Shown here: one piece after another, positions 35,126-47,014 of the stretch
How positions within the stretch are numbered: position 1 is the stretch's first letter
Layout of the letters: each line of letters begins with the position of its first letter
Assembly (NCBI GenBank): GCA_015680685.1
Contig: MNCI01005178.1
Span: forward strand, 88,303-152,302
Reading direction: 5' to 3'
Source of the DNA: Gnetum montanum
Taxonomy: Eukaryota; Streptophyta; Gnetopsida; Gnetales; Gnetaceae
Length of the DNA stretch: 64,000 nt
Notes under the pieces: model-generated
The model's input: only the letters and a program-made list of their open reading frames with translations
Database searches by the model: none
Told to the model about the DNA's origin: nothing
Translations under genes and position numbers: made by a program

Positions 35126-37972
35126 ATGGCACCAAGAGACAAACACACATAGGAAGGAGGACCATCTCAACTAAGGAAAAAATGGCCAAGAACAGACCCA
35201 GAAAGAATCAATCACAACCCATGCTATGAAACCTCTTAGGGAGGAGGCTGAAGTGGAGTCTATTCATCAAATTCTAGAATAGGTGGCAGTAGGAGAACAT
35301 TCCCATTGGGATGAGACACTAGCTCAACAAGCGAGTCTTGAGGTAACCTTGACAAAAGCCTACCTAAACCAAATCAAATTAAGAGAGATCCAGAAAATAG
35401 TTCTCAAAGAATTGAACTTTGGCTCTTTCTTGGAGCAAGCACCTAAAGAGGCACAAGACTAATTGAAAACCTCTCCCATGTGGCCAATTATCAATTCTAT
35501 TAGGAAGTGGTATATGGGAGAGACATTCCTATTTTGGAGCAACAAGCAAGCTAGTTCAACAATCAAGATCAATGACATTTTAGTGTCCTACTCTATGCAA
35601 GCCATTATAGAGGCACTTCGATTGCCTAAAACTGGGGCAAATCTCATTGATATTTTGATGTATGCAAATCCCAACATTAAAAAGAAATTGGTTCAATAGT
35701 GTTATCTTATTAACTGTAAGGATTATAACACACTTACATAGGCAAAAAGAACCTATTACATGATTGCAACCTTTCACCTAAATCCCATGGTGAGGCCCAA
35801 CAAGATCACTACCTTTTCTGCCTGTGTGTGTGCCGCTCTTAGTGGAAGATTCCTGGTCAACCTTCCATAGCTAATCTATCTAGAGATAGAAAAGCGTTTC
35901 AAGGAGAATGAATGTGGAAGGAAGGCACTCCCCTTCCCATGCCTCATCAGAAAACTATGTCAAAGGGGAGGAATAACCCACTATACTAATGATGTTGTCT
36001 AACACACTCCAACCACTAATTGGGCAATGATGATAGAGGACAAAACTCCCACAACAACAATTCAAGAAGAGGAGTAGCAACCGCCACCTCCACCTACCAC
36101 TCAAAGAATAGTGTCGAACATTTCTGCAACATCCCAACAGTTGCATGAGTTCTAAGAATAGCTCTTGAGAAGCAAGAGCAATAGGCAAGCATGAGTGATG
36201 AAAACCCATCTATGTACCAACCTGCAATGATGCACCTGAATGAGGTGGCCCAAAAAATCAACTAGATGGGGGGAAGTGGATCCATTTTCTCTACCCAACA
36301 AATGTAGTTTTCCATGAGGTTGAATCCTAGTACCAGAGAGGTAACAATATCTTTCTCAGAATAATAGCAATTCCTAGATATTTCTTAGAATGTCACAACC
36401 TTTTCAATGCACTTAGAGGAGGGTGAGGGGATAATAGTACTGGTGATGCAGCACCAAGGGCAAGAAATAGCAACAAAGATGGTTATTGACAAAATCACTA
36501 AGATACTCAATGTACCTGCAACATATGTATGAGACATAATTGCACTTAAAGATGTGCAGACATCCACAGGGACAATAAGCAACAAGCTAAGCATAGCACA
36601 ACTTGAACAACTACTAAATTGACTGGTAGGAACCAAGCAATTGCTTTCGAATATCTTTGACCTTTTGGATAGTAAAACTGCAAATCAATTAGATTTACTA
36701 GAGGCAAGGGGTAAGAATATTATTTTGGAAGGGTAACTCAAAATAGCCAAAGAGCTGAATGAACACTTGGTTGTAGAAGTTGTTGAACTAAGAGCTTAAA
36801 TTGTAGACCCTACATTTCTCAACCCAACATTAACAAGAGATGAAGCTCTTGAATAGCTTCACACTAGGTTGAAGGGGGTTGAGGGTGTGATGGAGACAAT
36901 GGTGTTCTACTGATCCTTAGCAGAGGCCACCTAGCATAAAATTTATAAGGTCTTGGATTTGACCTGAGAGGAGAATGTTCATCTGAATATAGAAAATCAT
37001 CACTTGCAAAATGTTGATGCACATAAATAACAATTGACTAATTTTATCCATCAACAGCAAGAGCAACTAGCTAGAGCAAATATAGAATTATAGAAATTAG
37101 TAGCCAAGAATAGAAACCTCTCCATGAAGGAGGTCTGTGCCCTTCACCAAAAGGCTACAATAATAGTAGTGGTTTGGAAATTAGAGGCTCTTAAATTTGA
37201 GAAAGTCAAAAATCACTACAATTACTAGGTCAGCCTACAAAAGGAAATAAATGAGAAACACATTTAAGTGGCAAAGGCAAAGGTGAACGAGATCCTCCAG
37301 CAACTCCAACAAGGACATGAATTATGGTAGCCCATCATTGATGGGATTAATTAATACAATAATGCAAAAATTTACCTAAAGGGGTTGTAGATAGATAAGA
37401 TGACTGAATACATAGAGCTAGCCAATCTCTGATACACAAACCTGGCTATGCTGACTGTTGAACGACCATGGTCAGAACTAGAAAAGTAGATGGCCAGCTT
37501 GTACTTGTTGTATGAGGCCAAGTTCAAGCACCACAAGGATACCAAGCAAAATCTTGTAGTGGAAAATTTTGGACTCAAGGTTCTCAAGGGTAAATATACT
37601 AATTAGAGATCTACTACTGAGAGCCTGGCCAAAAGAATGAATGACTACCAAGAGCTGGAGGACCTAGTTAAGACATTTGTTGTTGAACGTAAATAATTCA
37701 CTACCTGGTTTGTCAACGTCAAGGAGCTATTTTCATTAATGCTCTATCCATGGGATATCCCCATTCTAGCCCACATTGGCAATGTTGCATGGACTGTGAA
37801 TGATCCTCAGAGTATGGAGGAGAAGATGAAGGCATTACTGGATGCCTTTCACCTTCCACAAAAAGTAGAAGTCACAGCAATATAGCCATAGCCTCCTTAA
37901 CCACCAAGCATGCTCGAAGCTAGCAAAGGTCCTTCGAAACCTTAGGAACCTCCACCACCTGGGACTGTTTGA
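35126..37972 (+). pseudogene. ORF3 of element P, decayed copy 3
   Basis: From MAPRDKHT (ATG 35126) to Pro-Gly-Thr-Val-stop (TGA 37970-37972) is 2847 bp, exactly 949 codons, so net reading frame is kept although stops interrupt it. The stretch 35463-35699 is open and holds SPMWPIINSIRKWYMGET then FLFW. Around 35800-35960 a block with FSACVCAALSGRFLVNLP and LPFPCLIRKLCQRGG matches A2 copy 2. A Pro/Gln stretch lies near 36070-36095. The rest is Glu/Lys/Gln-rich and helical-looking. Role unknown; env-like by position, but no clear signal peptide or membrane segment. Confidence 0.7.
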
Positions 37973-38207
37973 TCTTCTCAACCATGTTCACACCATCAGA
38001 GGATGTGCTGTCTAGTTTGAGTAGTCATATCATGGTGTTCAATTTTGTATCATGAACACCACAAATTTTATAATGATGTCAATTTGTACACTCATGCACT
38101 CAATTTTGTTATGTCAGTTTGTTATGTTAAGTGTCAATCAATAATCCCATACCCTCCCAATTCTGTAAAGGAACTCAAGGATGAGTTTTCATTCAATTGT
38201 GGGGGTA

Positions 38208-39085
38208 TGATGAAGCATCAAAGTGTCGCATTCATGGGCCCCCATCGACATGGTGTTGCCCCATCAATGGGGCCATGTTGACGTAGCATTTACTGCATTT
38301 ATGAGGCCCCATTGACATAGCTCCATAATTAAGTCTATAAATACAATGTCCTTGCCTTGTAAAGAGGAATTTTTTTGGAATATCTTAGCAAAGTTCTTGT
38401 AGTTTGTTCATTTGAGAGTTAGAATATTTTCTAAATGCTGGCAACAAGAGTTAGAAAGTGTATGGATCTTTCTTCGAGCACTAATGTACCTAAGCACAAT
38501 AGTGTGAACGGTAATAAAGACAAGCCTTTTGATCAAACCTTGCAACACTTGAAATAGATCAATGATTTATTTTTGCATTTACCATTTTCATTAATTATGT
38601 AATTAGTTAAGATAAGACTTTAATTAATTAACTAATTAAGCTAAATAGATTAAACACATAAGTATGACCGCTTCAAGCATAACATACAACACTTGGTAAT
38701 CCCAACAACACTTAATGCTTGGTAACCTAGTAGTGTTGTATACATTCAGGATGTGTAGGGAAAGTGGGACTGAATGCTTATGTTAGGATAGCTAATTATT
38801 GATTAGTAATTATATTAGTTAAATTTGTTAATAAATTGAGTTTCAACTTTTTTATCAATCATAGGTGAATAAAACATAAAATAATAAAAATCATGTAACC
38901 CAATTACACTTAACCATAACACTAAGCTTCACAAGTGTAGTTGGGAATACAATGATCATCACAATTAAATTTCACTTCCTAGAACTAGTGTACTTGGGAA
39001 CTTAAGGTCTACGGAATTCAACTAGATTGCACATGAACACTTGTAATTTGTATGGTTGGGTGTAGAGTATACTCACTACTCATCA
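38208..39085 (+). mobile_element. 3' LTR of element P
   Basis: Starts TGATGAAGC after polypurine tract TGTGGGGGTA, ends TCATCA at 39085, followed by ATTTC. TATAAATA at 38336-38343, preceded by CATCGACATGG, CATCAATGGGGCC and ATGAGGCCCCATTGAC. Confidence 0.9.
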
Positions 39086-39090
39086 ATTTC

Positions 39091-41116
39091 TATAGACATA
39101 GCAACATCAATAATGAATGGAATCTAATCCTTGGAACTTGGCACCCTAGAGTGTCCCCTTTATATCACAACAATCTTCCTCATGTCATCTTCCTTCCTAC
39201 CATGAAACTTAGTAGGCTATGAACCAAATACCTCATGTAATGCCCCATCAATATTGGCCATATCCACCACAACTATCTCAACACCGCAAGTTCAAGAATA
39301 TCCATCATTACCCTCCATACCATAATAGGAGGGAATTTTAAATTAGCCATAGCAAGGACACCTCTAATTCTTTAATACGATGTACTACCCTCATTTTCCA
39401 TCAGCATACCCTATTGAGAAAGTATTAAAATATTCATGTTTGTCCCATGGTAAGAAATTTTTCATTTCACATACAAAAGTATTTTTGTAAGAGAAAGAAG
39501 AACATAACTATTAGTGATAATTCATACTCATCCTTTACCTCACCATCATCTTCAAAGAAAGAAGACCAAGAAGTTCATGCTTCTAAAGATCAATCAAATG
39601 AAGTGTCTACTTATTCAAACAAATTCAAAGGTAAAATGTCTACAATTGAAAGAAACAAAATTTCATCTTCAAAATTCAAGCAGCAAGTCCAATACCTAAG
39701 ATGCTACAAATAATCTCAATTACTTCTTCAATCATTTGGTAATTTTGATTAAAAAGAAGGTTTTTAGGTACCATCCTTGAACTCAATCATGGGGGAAGAG
39801 GCCTCCATGTAATGGCTTCAACGGTAGAGTATGGTTTATTTGTTTTTGTGTATTTTTATGGGTATATTTTTTGAAACTAATGATATATCATTCTCTAGGT
39901 TGCTTATTCCTTTAGTTTAGCATGATTTTATATGCATGTTTTTAAACGTACAAATTTATCAATCTTGATTTTTATGTGTGCATATTTTTTATATTAACAA
40001 TTAATCAATTTTGATTTTCATATTTTTTAAGTGTGTTGTCTATGCACATGAGAGATCAATTAATGTGTTTTATGAATGCTTACCCTAAGAACTACATGAT
40101 GGATGGGTGAGCTAAACTAGTCCAATGTGGAACTTTGGTTGATAGAATGCACACAAGACACTAATTCATCCATTCCCTTTTCTTCTACCATCATCAATGA
40201 ACCAATCATATATTCAATGAGGAGTTGGATCCTATGCCACAAGTAGGGAAGTTACTGCTACTAGATACATAGGGGGTCTAGTGGACCCAAACTTTAAGGT
40301 ATGAGGTTTAAAAACTTGGATGAATGCTTGATTATAGTTTAGAAGAGGGTGTGTCATCAAGGAATCCTTTGACCATTGGTATGAATCTTGATCAATGCGA
40401 TTGAATCATGTGTTTATGCTTGCATTGTCTAATCACATTGGTTATAGGAGGTTCATGATTGCATGAACCTATGCTTGCTACATTGAGCTTATGGATAACG
40501 TGCTTGGTTCATCAAGTGCATGTTAAGAACTCTAGGTGGTGGCCTAGCACTTTGAGCATCTCCAAAGGATTGATTTTTCTAAAATTAATAATCCTATCCT
40601 CTTTTTAAAAAACACAAAAAAAATTATAAAAATTCAAACAAAAAAAGAAGAAAAGAGGATGAGATGATGAAGATATGAGTAATAAATATTTTCTTGTACT
40701 TTTGGCCCACACAAATTGGTAGCATTACCATCTTAGGCTAGAACTTTTTTGTGTTGCTCATAGTTACTAAGAAGAAGAGTTATGTTTGTGTCTCTTAAAT
40801 TGGTACTTTACCATCTAGGCAAAATGATTTTTTTTGTAACCAATTCTTTGGATTAGTTGAGAAGAACAAATAAATGTAGGTCTACGATCATCAATCACTA
40901 CACTACCCTAATGTTGATCACTTTCAAGACCTAGAGGTCACTCTCAGAGGAAAATCTAGTGAAGTTAAATGTCACTTTCAATCAAGTCCTAACCAAAGAA
41001 TAATAAATTTGATCATGATAATAGATCCCTGCATTCATTAACTATTTGAAGTACAATGTATGGATTTGATTATTTAGCACAACCAAAGGAATTGAAGAAA
41101 GGTTTTGGGTAATGTC
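39091..41116 (+). other. Element B interior: end of gag-like region and 3' spacer
   Basis: 39091-39715 continues the B interior after element P and can be read as a Ser/Lys-rich frame (39447-39713) of no known family. The purine-rich site AATCATGGGGGAAGAGGCC is at 39785. From 39800 on it is non-coding spacer, AT-rich. Confidence 0.5.
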
Positions 41117-41722
41117 TGATGGGACGCAATATCGCATCTTCCCTACGATATCGTAGTCCGCCGCAATGTCTATAAATAAGAAGCAGCTCTCCCTTGTTCG
41201 GCATTAGAAGTTAGTTATTAGATAGGATTTAGAAGTAGCGAAGCTCTGGTAGTTTGGCCACTCCAGAGATAGTTTATTTTCCCGTGTCTGCTTGCAGTGT
41301 GGTGAATGTAATTGTACGGCATCCTTTATTCAAGTGTGACGTACTTGGACACGCACATGACCAGCAATAAAGATCGAGATTACTTCATCATTGCAGCATT
41401 CACTTTGTTTATTTAATTGTTTTAACATGGAATGAGTACGACTTGATTACGAACATCTTCGTGTGACTACTTGGTAACCCAGTGGCGTACCTAGGATCTA
41501 CGCTTGGTAATCCCAATGGTAGTCGTGCACCAAGATGTGTACAGTTAGTCAAGGAATCAGTTGCTCATCGCACTTAGGCTAGTAACATGGTACGAGTACG
41601 ACTTGATTACGAGCATTAAGTGTGACTACTTGGTAGCCCAGTGGTGTACCTAGGATCTGCGCTTGGTAATCCCAGTNACTCATTTCGTATGGTTGAGTGT
41701 AGGGGTACCTCGCCACTCATCA
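41117..41722 (+). mobile_element. Solo LTR inside element B
   Basis: TGATGGGACGCAATATCGC to GCCACTCATCA, flanked by a perfect duplication ATGTC (41112-41116 and 41723-41727). TATAAATA at 41171-41178, preceded by CAATATCGC and CGATATCG motifs. It has a tandem duplication with about 161-bp period (from 41423 and 41584). An N at 41677 sits where about 380 bp of LTR seem missing compared with D. No internal sequence remains, so it is a solo LTR made by LTR-LTR recombination, or an assembly collapse. Confidence 0.85.
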
Positions 41723-41727
41723 ATGTC

Positions 41728-44452
41728 GAATTCAAGAACCTACCCTATATACATGTGAGGAGCAAAGAAAACCAAGCTAGATTCTTAGGCTTTTAGATAA
41801 ATTTACAGTACTTCACTCAATCTAGATCCATCAATGATTAGATCACAAAAAATGTAGGACTAGATGATAGTGGAAGTGGCAGTGAAACATTGCATCTCTG
41901 AAGGAAGACTTATAGGGCTATCCTTACTAGTTAGACAAGCAATAGTAAAGGAAATTAATAGAAGAACCTTTATGAAGTGTGATGAATGGTCTCATACTCC
42001 AATAGGCTAATTAAATTGTTGGCTAAGACCTAGTGATCTACATTTTAACTTTCTCCTCTATAGTCCATTATAGTTTTCTATCTCCTTTTTCCTCTTTAGA
42101 TCATCTCATTTCATCATTGTGTATGCAAGATGTTGATCAAGGTAAAAAAAAAGTAGAGTAGGTTCACTCCTATTAATTTAACCTTCACTTCCCACTAAAT
42201 CTAGATATTATGAAAAGAGAAATCAAAATGATAAAAATGATAAAACTAGCTATATTCAATTATTGAAACGAAGATTACAATAGTAGTTTCCCAACCACAA
42301 AACATCTAAAATACTCAAACACACTTAAATGATGCTGCAAAGCATGAGGCTTTATAGCTACATAATGGTTGTTCTCAATGCAAGACACAACTGAAAGAGA
42401 ATCTCTCTCACAACTCAAGATTGAGATCTCAACATGTAAGTACATAAGAGACATCAGGCCAAAACACACACAATGGATCAAGAGCTACATACACACTCAT
42501 GCATTCTTCATATGTACTCTCATGGCACTTTTCATAGTCTCCTCATGACATTTCATGAAGAAATGCATCAATATTTATTGACAAAGAAAAGATAAGAGAC
42601 CTAGAAACCTTTTTCCAACTCAACTTGAAGATCCTTGACTATTTCCATCTTCTTTCTCCTCTTGATCAGATATTTCTTAATTTGGAACAACCAATTTGGA
42701 AGTTTCCCTACTTATTTGGATCATCTCTAGCCTCTCCTAGGTCATCTTGCTAACAAACACAACTTGTAGAAGGGACGTCTCCCTTGGGTATAAGAGATCT
42801 ACACTAGAGTTGGGATGTCTCACCCATATGTGAGACATTTAACTTGGGAAATCTCTCAACTTGTGGAAGGTCTCATCTCAGAACTAGGACCTCTTACTTG
42901 AGTTAACTGTAGCTCAGTCCTAATGTCTCCCCTAAATCTAGTCCATCTCATCCTTAACTGGGACATTCCCTGTGAATACTGAACTCTAAGCCAAGATAGC
43001 TCCTACATCTCCCAAACATCTTTCCATCCCCCTAAAACCTAAAAAATTCATCTATAGGGAAAAGAAAAGGAAATTAAAAGAGGTGTTCCTACACCACAAA
43101 GAATGAGATTTGGCCATCCAAGAGGTAGATTCATGTTTGATGCTAATGTCTCATTAGTTGTTGGGGATTCATAGGTATCTCATCAACAAGACTTACTAGG
43201 GTAAAATGTAAGAGCCTACTATGGGAAGGACCCACTTACAAATTTTTTGTGAATTAGCATTATGAGTGAGTGAGCTCAATACTTAATTTCCTATGGGATG
43301 GTAGTAGGTTGCATTCCATAAAGCACTTGTTTGGTCTCATGCTCAAGTAGTAGCGACTCTCTAGGTTTTAATAGTTAACCAAGACATTTCTTTTCTTGCC
43401 TCTATTTGATTGCCTAATTGATTTATAACTGTACATTGAAATATTTATTAAATTTTGATCCTTTATGATCTATTGTGTTTGTGTTCCTTCCTTTTTTGAA
43501 GTCTATGATATTTAGATCATGTATTATATGTCATCATTGTGCTCTTATTACTAGTGGTAATATGTAATTTACTTGTCCGAGCCAAGTGTCTCATACCTCA
43601 ATCATGGGGGAGAGGGACAAAATCAGATATGATTTTTAAAAAATCTTCATATTACATTTTACATACCTGATTGTGTTGGAATCTTGGCCATGATAATGTT
43701 TCACATGTTGTCCTTAGCTTTTACACTTTTCATTGTTCTTGCCAACATTTTTTGAGATGGATATATAGAATCTTAAGGAACTTACATGATTTTTTTAGTA
43801 TTTTTCACAATGAATCAGGTTCCAACAATAGTGTTCCATTCAATAAAGATGATGAGAAACTTAAAGAACTTCAATCCTACATGGTAGAACTAGTTGAACC
43901 CAAGTACCACTCAAACCACTAATTGAATTTGACTCAGCTAAACCTCCCTAACCAAGAGGATCCAAGGGTTACAACTCTCATTCCCTGAATACCAAGTGAG
44001 GAACATGCATAACAACCACCACCAAGAGAAAAGTTGAATGATCCGTTGGTAGATCCCATTGATCATGAGAATGTCAAAGAGAAGGTTGGATCTCATGCAA
44101 GCAAGTTGGTGCCATGAATAATGCAAATAAGAGAGAAAGAAACTATGTCAAGCACTATTGTGGGAGCAAAGACTGAAGTGCGACCAAACTAAGATTCTTT
44201 AAGCATGGGTATTAGGATTAGAAGAGTAAGTCCAAAGATATCTACTATACTCTCAATCCACATCAGACATGCTAAGAGTTATTTCATTATAACCACTACC
44301 TACTAGCGCTTCTTCTTAAGGTGGCAAGTTAATGTTATGTCTTGTGTCATATCTTGTAGTAACTCCTCTACGTAGACTATAAGTCAAGCTTTGTCTAGTC
44401 CAATTTTTATTGTTGTAAGCTAAAGAACTAGCTTATTTCAATTATGGGAAAA
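41728..44452 (+). other. Element B 3' spacer with possible extra insertion
   Basis: Non-coding. The family box AGCCTACTATGGGAAGGACC is at about 43213-43232 and the purine-rich site TCAATCATGGGGGAGAGGG at 43598-43616. The part about 42130-43190 does not look like the spacer of other copies and may be a separate insertion whose ends I could not fix. No supported gene; 43671-43922 is open for 83 codons without recognisable content. Confidence 0.4.
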
Positions 44453-45200
44453 TGATGAGACATCCAGTGGTAATTTTGTATCTATTTGTAAGCTTAAATG
44501 CATAAAGTTGTTTATGTACATTCAAACCTATAGTTTGCACTTATTTCGATGAGTGGTGATGCATCATTGACACTACATCATGTGGTGTGCTACCTCACCT
44601 AGTGTGCCACATCACCACTTCTATTACAAACTCAAAAACTATAAATACCCAATGGGAAAAGTTCAAAATCATCTTGGTAAGTGTACCATTTATTTTCTTT
44701 TGTATTTTTAAGTCATTACTTCAACATGCATCAAGACTCTGTTGGAGTATTTGCGTATTAAATAAAGCTCATTTTGATTTCCTTAAATTTTTCAATTTTG
44801 ATATTATTAAACCTTGACAAGGATATTTCATTAATGCATTTATTTTTTAAATTTAAAAATTATAATTAATTAATTTTTTAGATAGATTATCATAGTTGTG
44901 TGAAGCTTTGTAATGATTCTACCTTGTTTGAGGAGGTCATACCTATACAGAATGGTGTCATTGAGGGCCTAATTGAAGAGATTGCAACAGGTTTTAATTA
45001 TTATTTTATTCTTTATGTTTATAAAATACATAAAAACTATAAATATCTCAATTTTGTACCATGGCAACATAGGTTTCTTTACTTGTATCATAATATTTTC
45101 ATTTTTTAAATGCAACAATATATATAAGTAAACTTTACAATTCATGCTCTTGGTACCATTGATAGACCTTTCCTAGTCTTGGCTAGGAGGACCCCTATCA
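44453..45200 (+). mobile_element. 3' LTR of element B (748 bp)
   Basis: TGATGAGACATCCAGTGG to ACCCCTATCA; TATAAATA at 44640-44647. About 300 bp shorter than the 5' LTR through internal deletions, including part of the leader just after the TATA box. Followed by ATGTG. Confidence 0.85.
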
Positions 45201-46900
45201 ATGTGTCATATAGCCATCCTAACCTTATCAAGTGGCAACTGTGACTTATGCCCTTGCTCTAGTATTCCATCATGACCTAACTACAAGGACACAATGACCT
45301 TCTCGTGAGTATCATAACTTGCAACTTGTACATAACTATCATCATCATCCAATCCATCTAAGCATGCCACTAGCCCATGTACACGAGGATACACACTAAG
45401 TTTAGAATAAGGAAACATGGAAAAGGTAAAACAAATCCACCAATCAAATCTCACAATCATAAAAATTCCAAAATGATCATAAAAAGCCCAAAACATGGAC
45501 AAGAATGCCAATCCAGCAAACACCTAAACACAAGGACCAAGAACAATAACAAGGCCCAATCTATCTTCTAAATGAATCCACAAGAGAAGCAAAAAGGGTG
45601 GTGAAGGGTTTTACAAGATGCACAAGGAAAACATTATTAGGAGAAGTGAAGATATGCTTTAGAATCAAAAGGCTCGAAGTAAGACAAAATATATAGAATA
45701 CAATTTCAATAATTGCATAAGCAAGGGTAAAATTGAAGTAACAATTCAAGGCCAACAAGTCCCTTACTAGAAATAGTTCCACTCCCATAGTCATCTTTTA
45801 CCTTTGAACATAATTTGCCTTTAAGTCAAGATTCTTAGTTCCCCATTGGGTTGGATTTGCTCTCATACAAATTGTGACATCTTATTTCTGGATCTCAATG
45901 TTAAATATACCTTATATTCAATATTAGGAATATAAAATAACAAGAGAAAAATGCCAAAAAAAAGATTAAAAATGAACTTTATTAACATGAAACTTAAAAT
46001 AAAATACATATATCTAAGTCATGCTTTGAGGATTCTTAGAATTGTCTTATTTCAAGACCTATCCCTTAAAGGTAATCCATCATTAACACCGCAATTAGGC
46101 CTAAACCCAACCATAAGGGATAGCCAAGTCCCTTTGTGTCCCGCTTGATCTAACTCTCATTACTTATCATTACTAGCTTCACAACTCCATGCTAACAATC
46201 CTGTGAGTTATTAGTCTAAATCGCTTACATCAAAACTCATAAAGCTTCCTTTAAAAACATGTCAATAATTACAATGTGCTTTTTCATTAAAGATCCTTTT
46301 TACAATAATTACAATATTTCTCACAAAATAGCACCATTCAAGAATTACAACAGAAGACTATTCATCCTATAAATGTTTTAATAATGTCTAAGTTAAATGA
46401 TGGTGAAATACATACTTATCTTTCAATTTTTCCCCATTAAATTGATAAAAAAAATTAACCAAAAACTGATACCTTAGAACGTAAAAAACACCAAATAATA
46501 AAGTCAAACTTTATCCTAACGAAGACACACTTAACATGTGTAAGCTACCTACCAAAATTGCGGTATTATTAAAAACAATGATCCGCTTGAATCATCATAC
46601 AGCTTACGGTAACAATTAAAGACCTGAAACCTTCACAGAATAGCAACATATCGAAAGGTCAATTTATACACAATTATTAAATGCCTACTGTCAAAATTGT
46701 GTATAAATCCGTAAAAGACTATGATCAAACTATCAGGATATGTTAGTGACCATTAACTTGTAACCATTTAAACAGCCATTCTAGTGGCTGAAAAACCGTA
46801 AATCTTACACACTTTGACAAAAGAATCCAACCTAGCATAAAGTCAGTCTTTAAGCTATTAAAAATAATGCACTCAGATCACCCTAGCAGCCTCAGGACAA
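45201..46900. repeat. Repeat-derived flank of the kinase gene
   Basis: No gene. 45270-45305 resembles 7910-7965; 45374-45640 matches 23249-23540; 45871-45900 (TGTGACATCTTATT) may be another LTR-like terminus. From about 46400 the sequence no longer resembles the repeats and probably belongs to the 3' side of the kinase gene. Confidence 0.45.
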
Positions 46901-46908
46901 AAACAATA

Positions 46909-46998
46909 ACCGCACAACAAAAACAAAAAACAGACATAATAATCAACATCATTTAACCGCAAAACAAAAACAAAAAACAAACATATTAACATCATTTA
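46909..46998 (-). repeat. Tandem duplication just past the kinase stop
   Basis: Two units of about 46 and 43 bp, each with CAAAAACAAAAAACA and ending ATCATTTA, lie 17-106 bp beyond the stop codon, probably in the 3' UTR. Confidence 0.7.
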
Positions 46999-47014
46999 GG
47001 GTGTTGCTGTTGCA

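Larger units (their letters stand above)
27293..39085 (+). mobile_element. Complete Ty3/gypsy element P (Athila-like)
   Basis: 11,793 bp with LTRs 27293-28172 (880 bp) and 38208-39085 (878 bp) and a perfect 5-bp target duplication ATTTC (27288-27292 and 39086-39090). Internal order: primer-binding site, gag (shortened), protease, RT, RNase H, integrase, internal purine-rich site, T-rich minisatellite, spacer with promoter-like block, ORF3, polypurine tract (38199-38207). The first 190 bp of the two LTRs differ at roughly one base in seven by eye, so it is an old insertion, and all ORFs are broken. Confidence 0.92.
24719..45200 (+). mobile_element. Pol-less LTR element B, split by element P
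   Basis: 5' LTR 24719-25782, primer-binding site 25784-25801, gag-like region 25889-27292 resuming at 39091, 3' spacer from about 39780, 3' LTR 44453-45200. Element P with its duplication occupies 27293-39090, and a solo LTR sits at 41117-41722. Without P the element is about 8.7 kb. Sequence passes from gag-like (to about 39715) straight to the post-integrase spacer at 39783, so protease, RT and integrase are absent: a non-autonomous form. ATGTG follows the 3' LTR and ATGTG also occurs at 24716-24720, overlapping the first two LTR bases, consistent with a duplication that lost one TG by slippage. Confidence 0.75.

Noticed and set aside
43671-43922. 83-codon frame in the B spacer
   Set aside because: No similarity I recognise, in a region that is non-coding in related copies.
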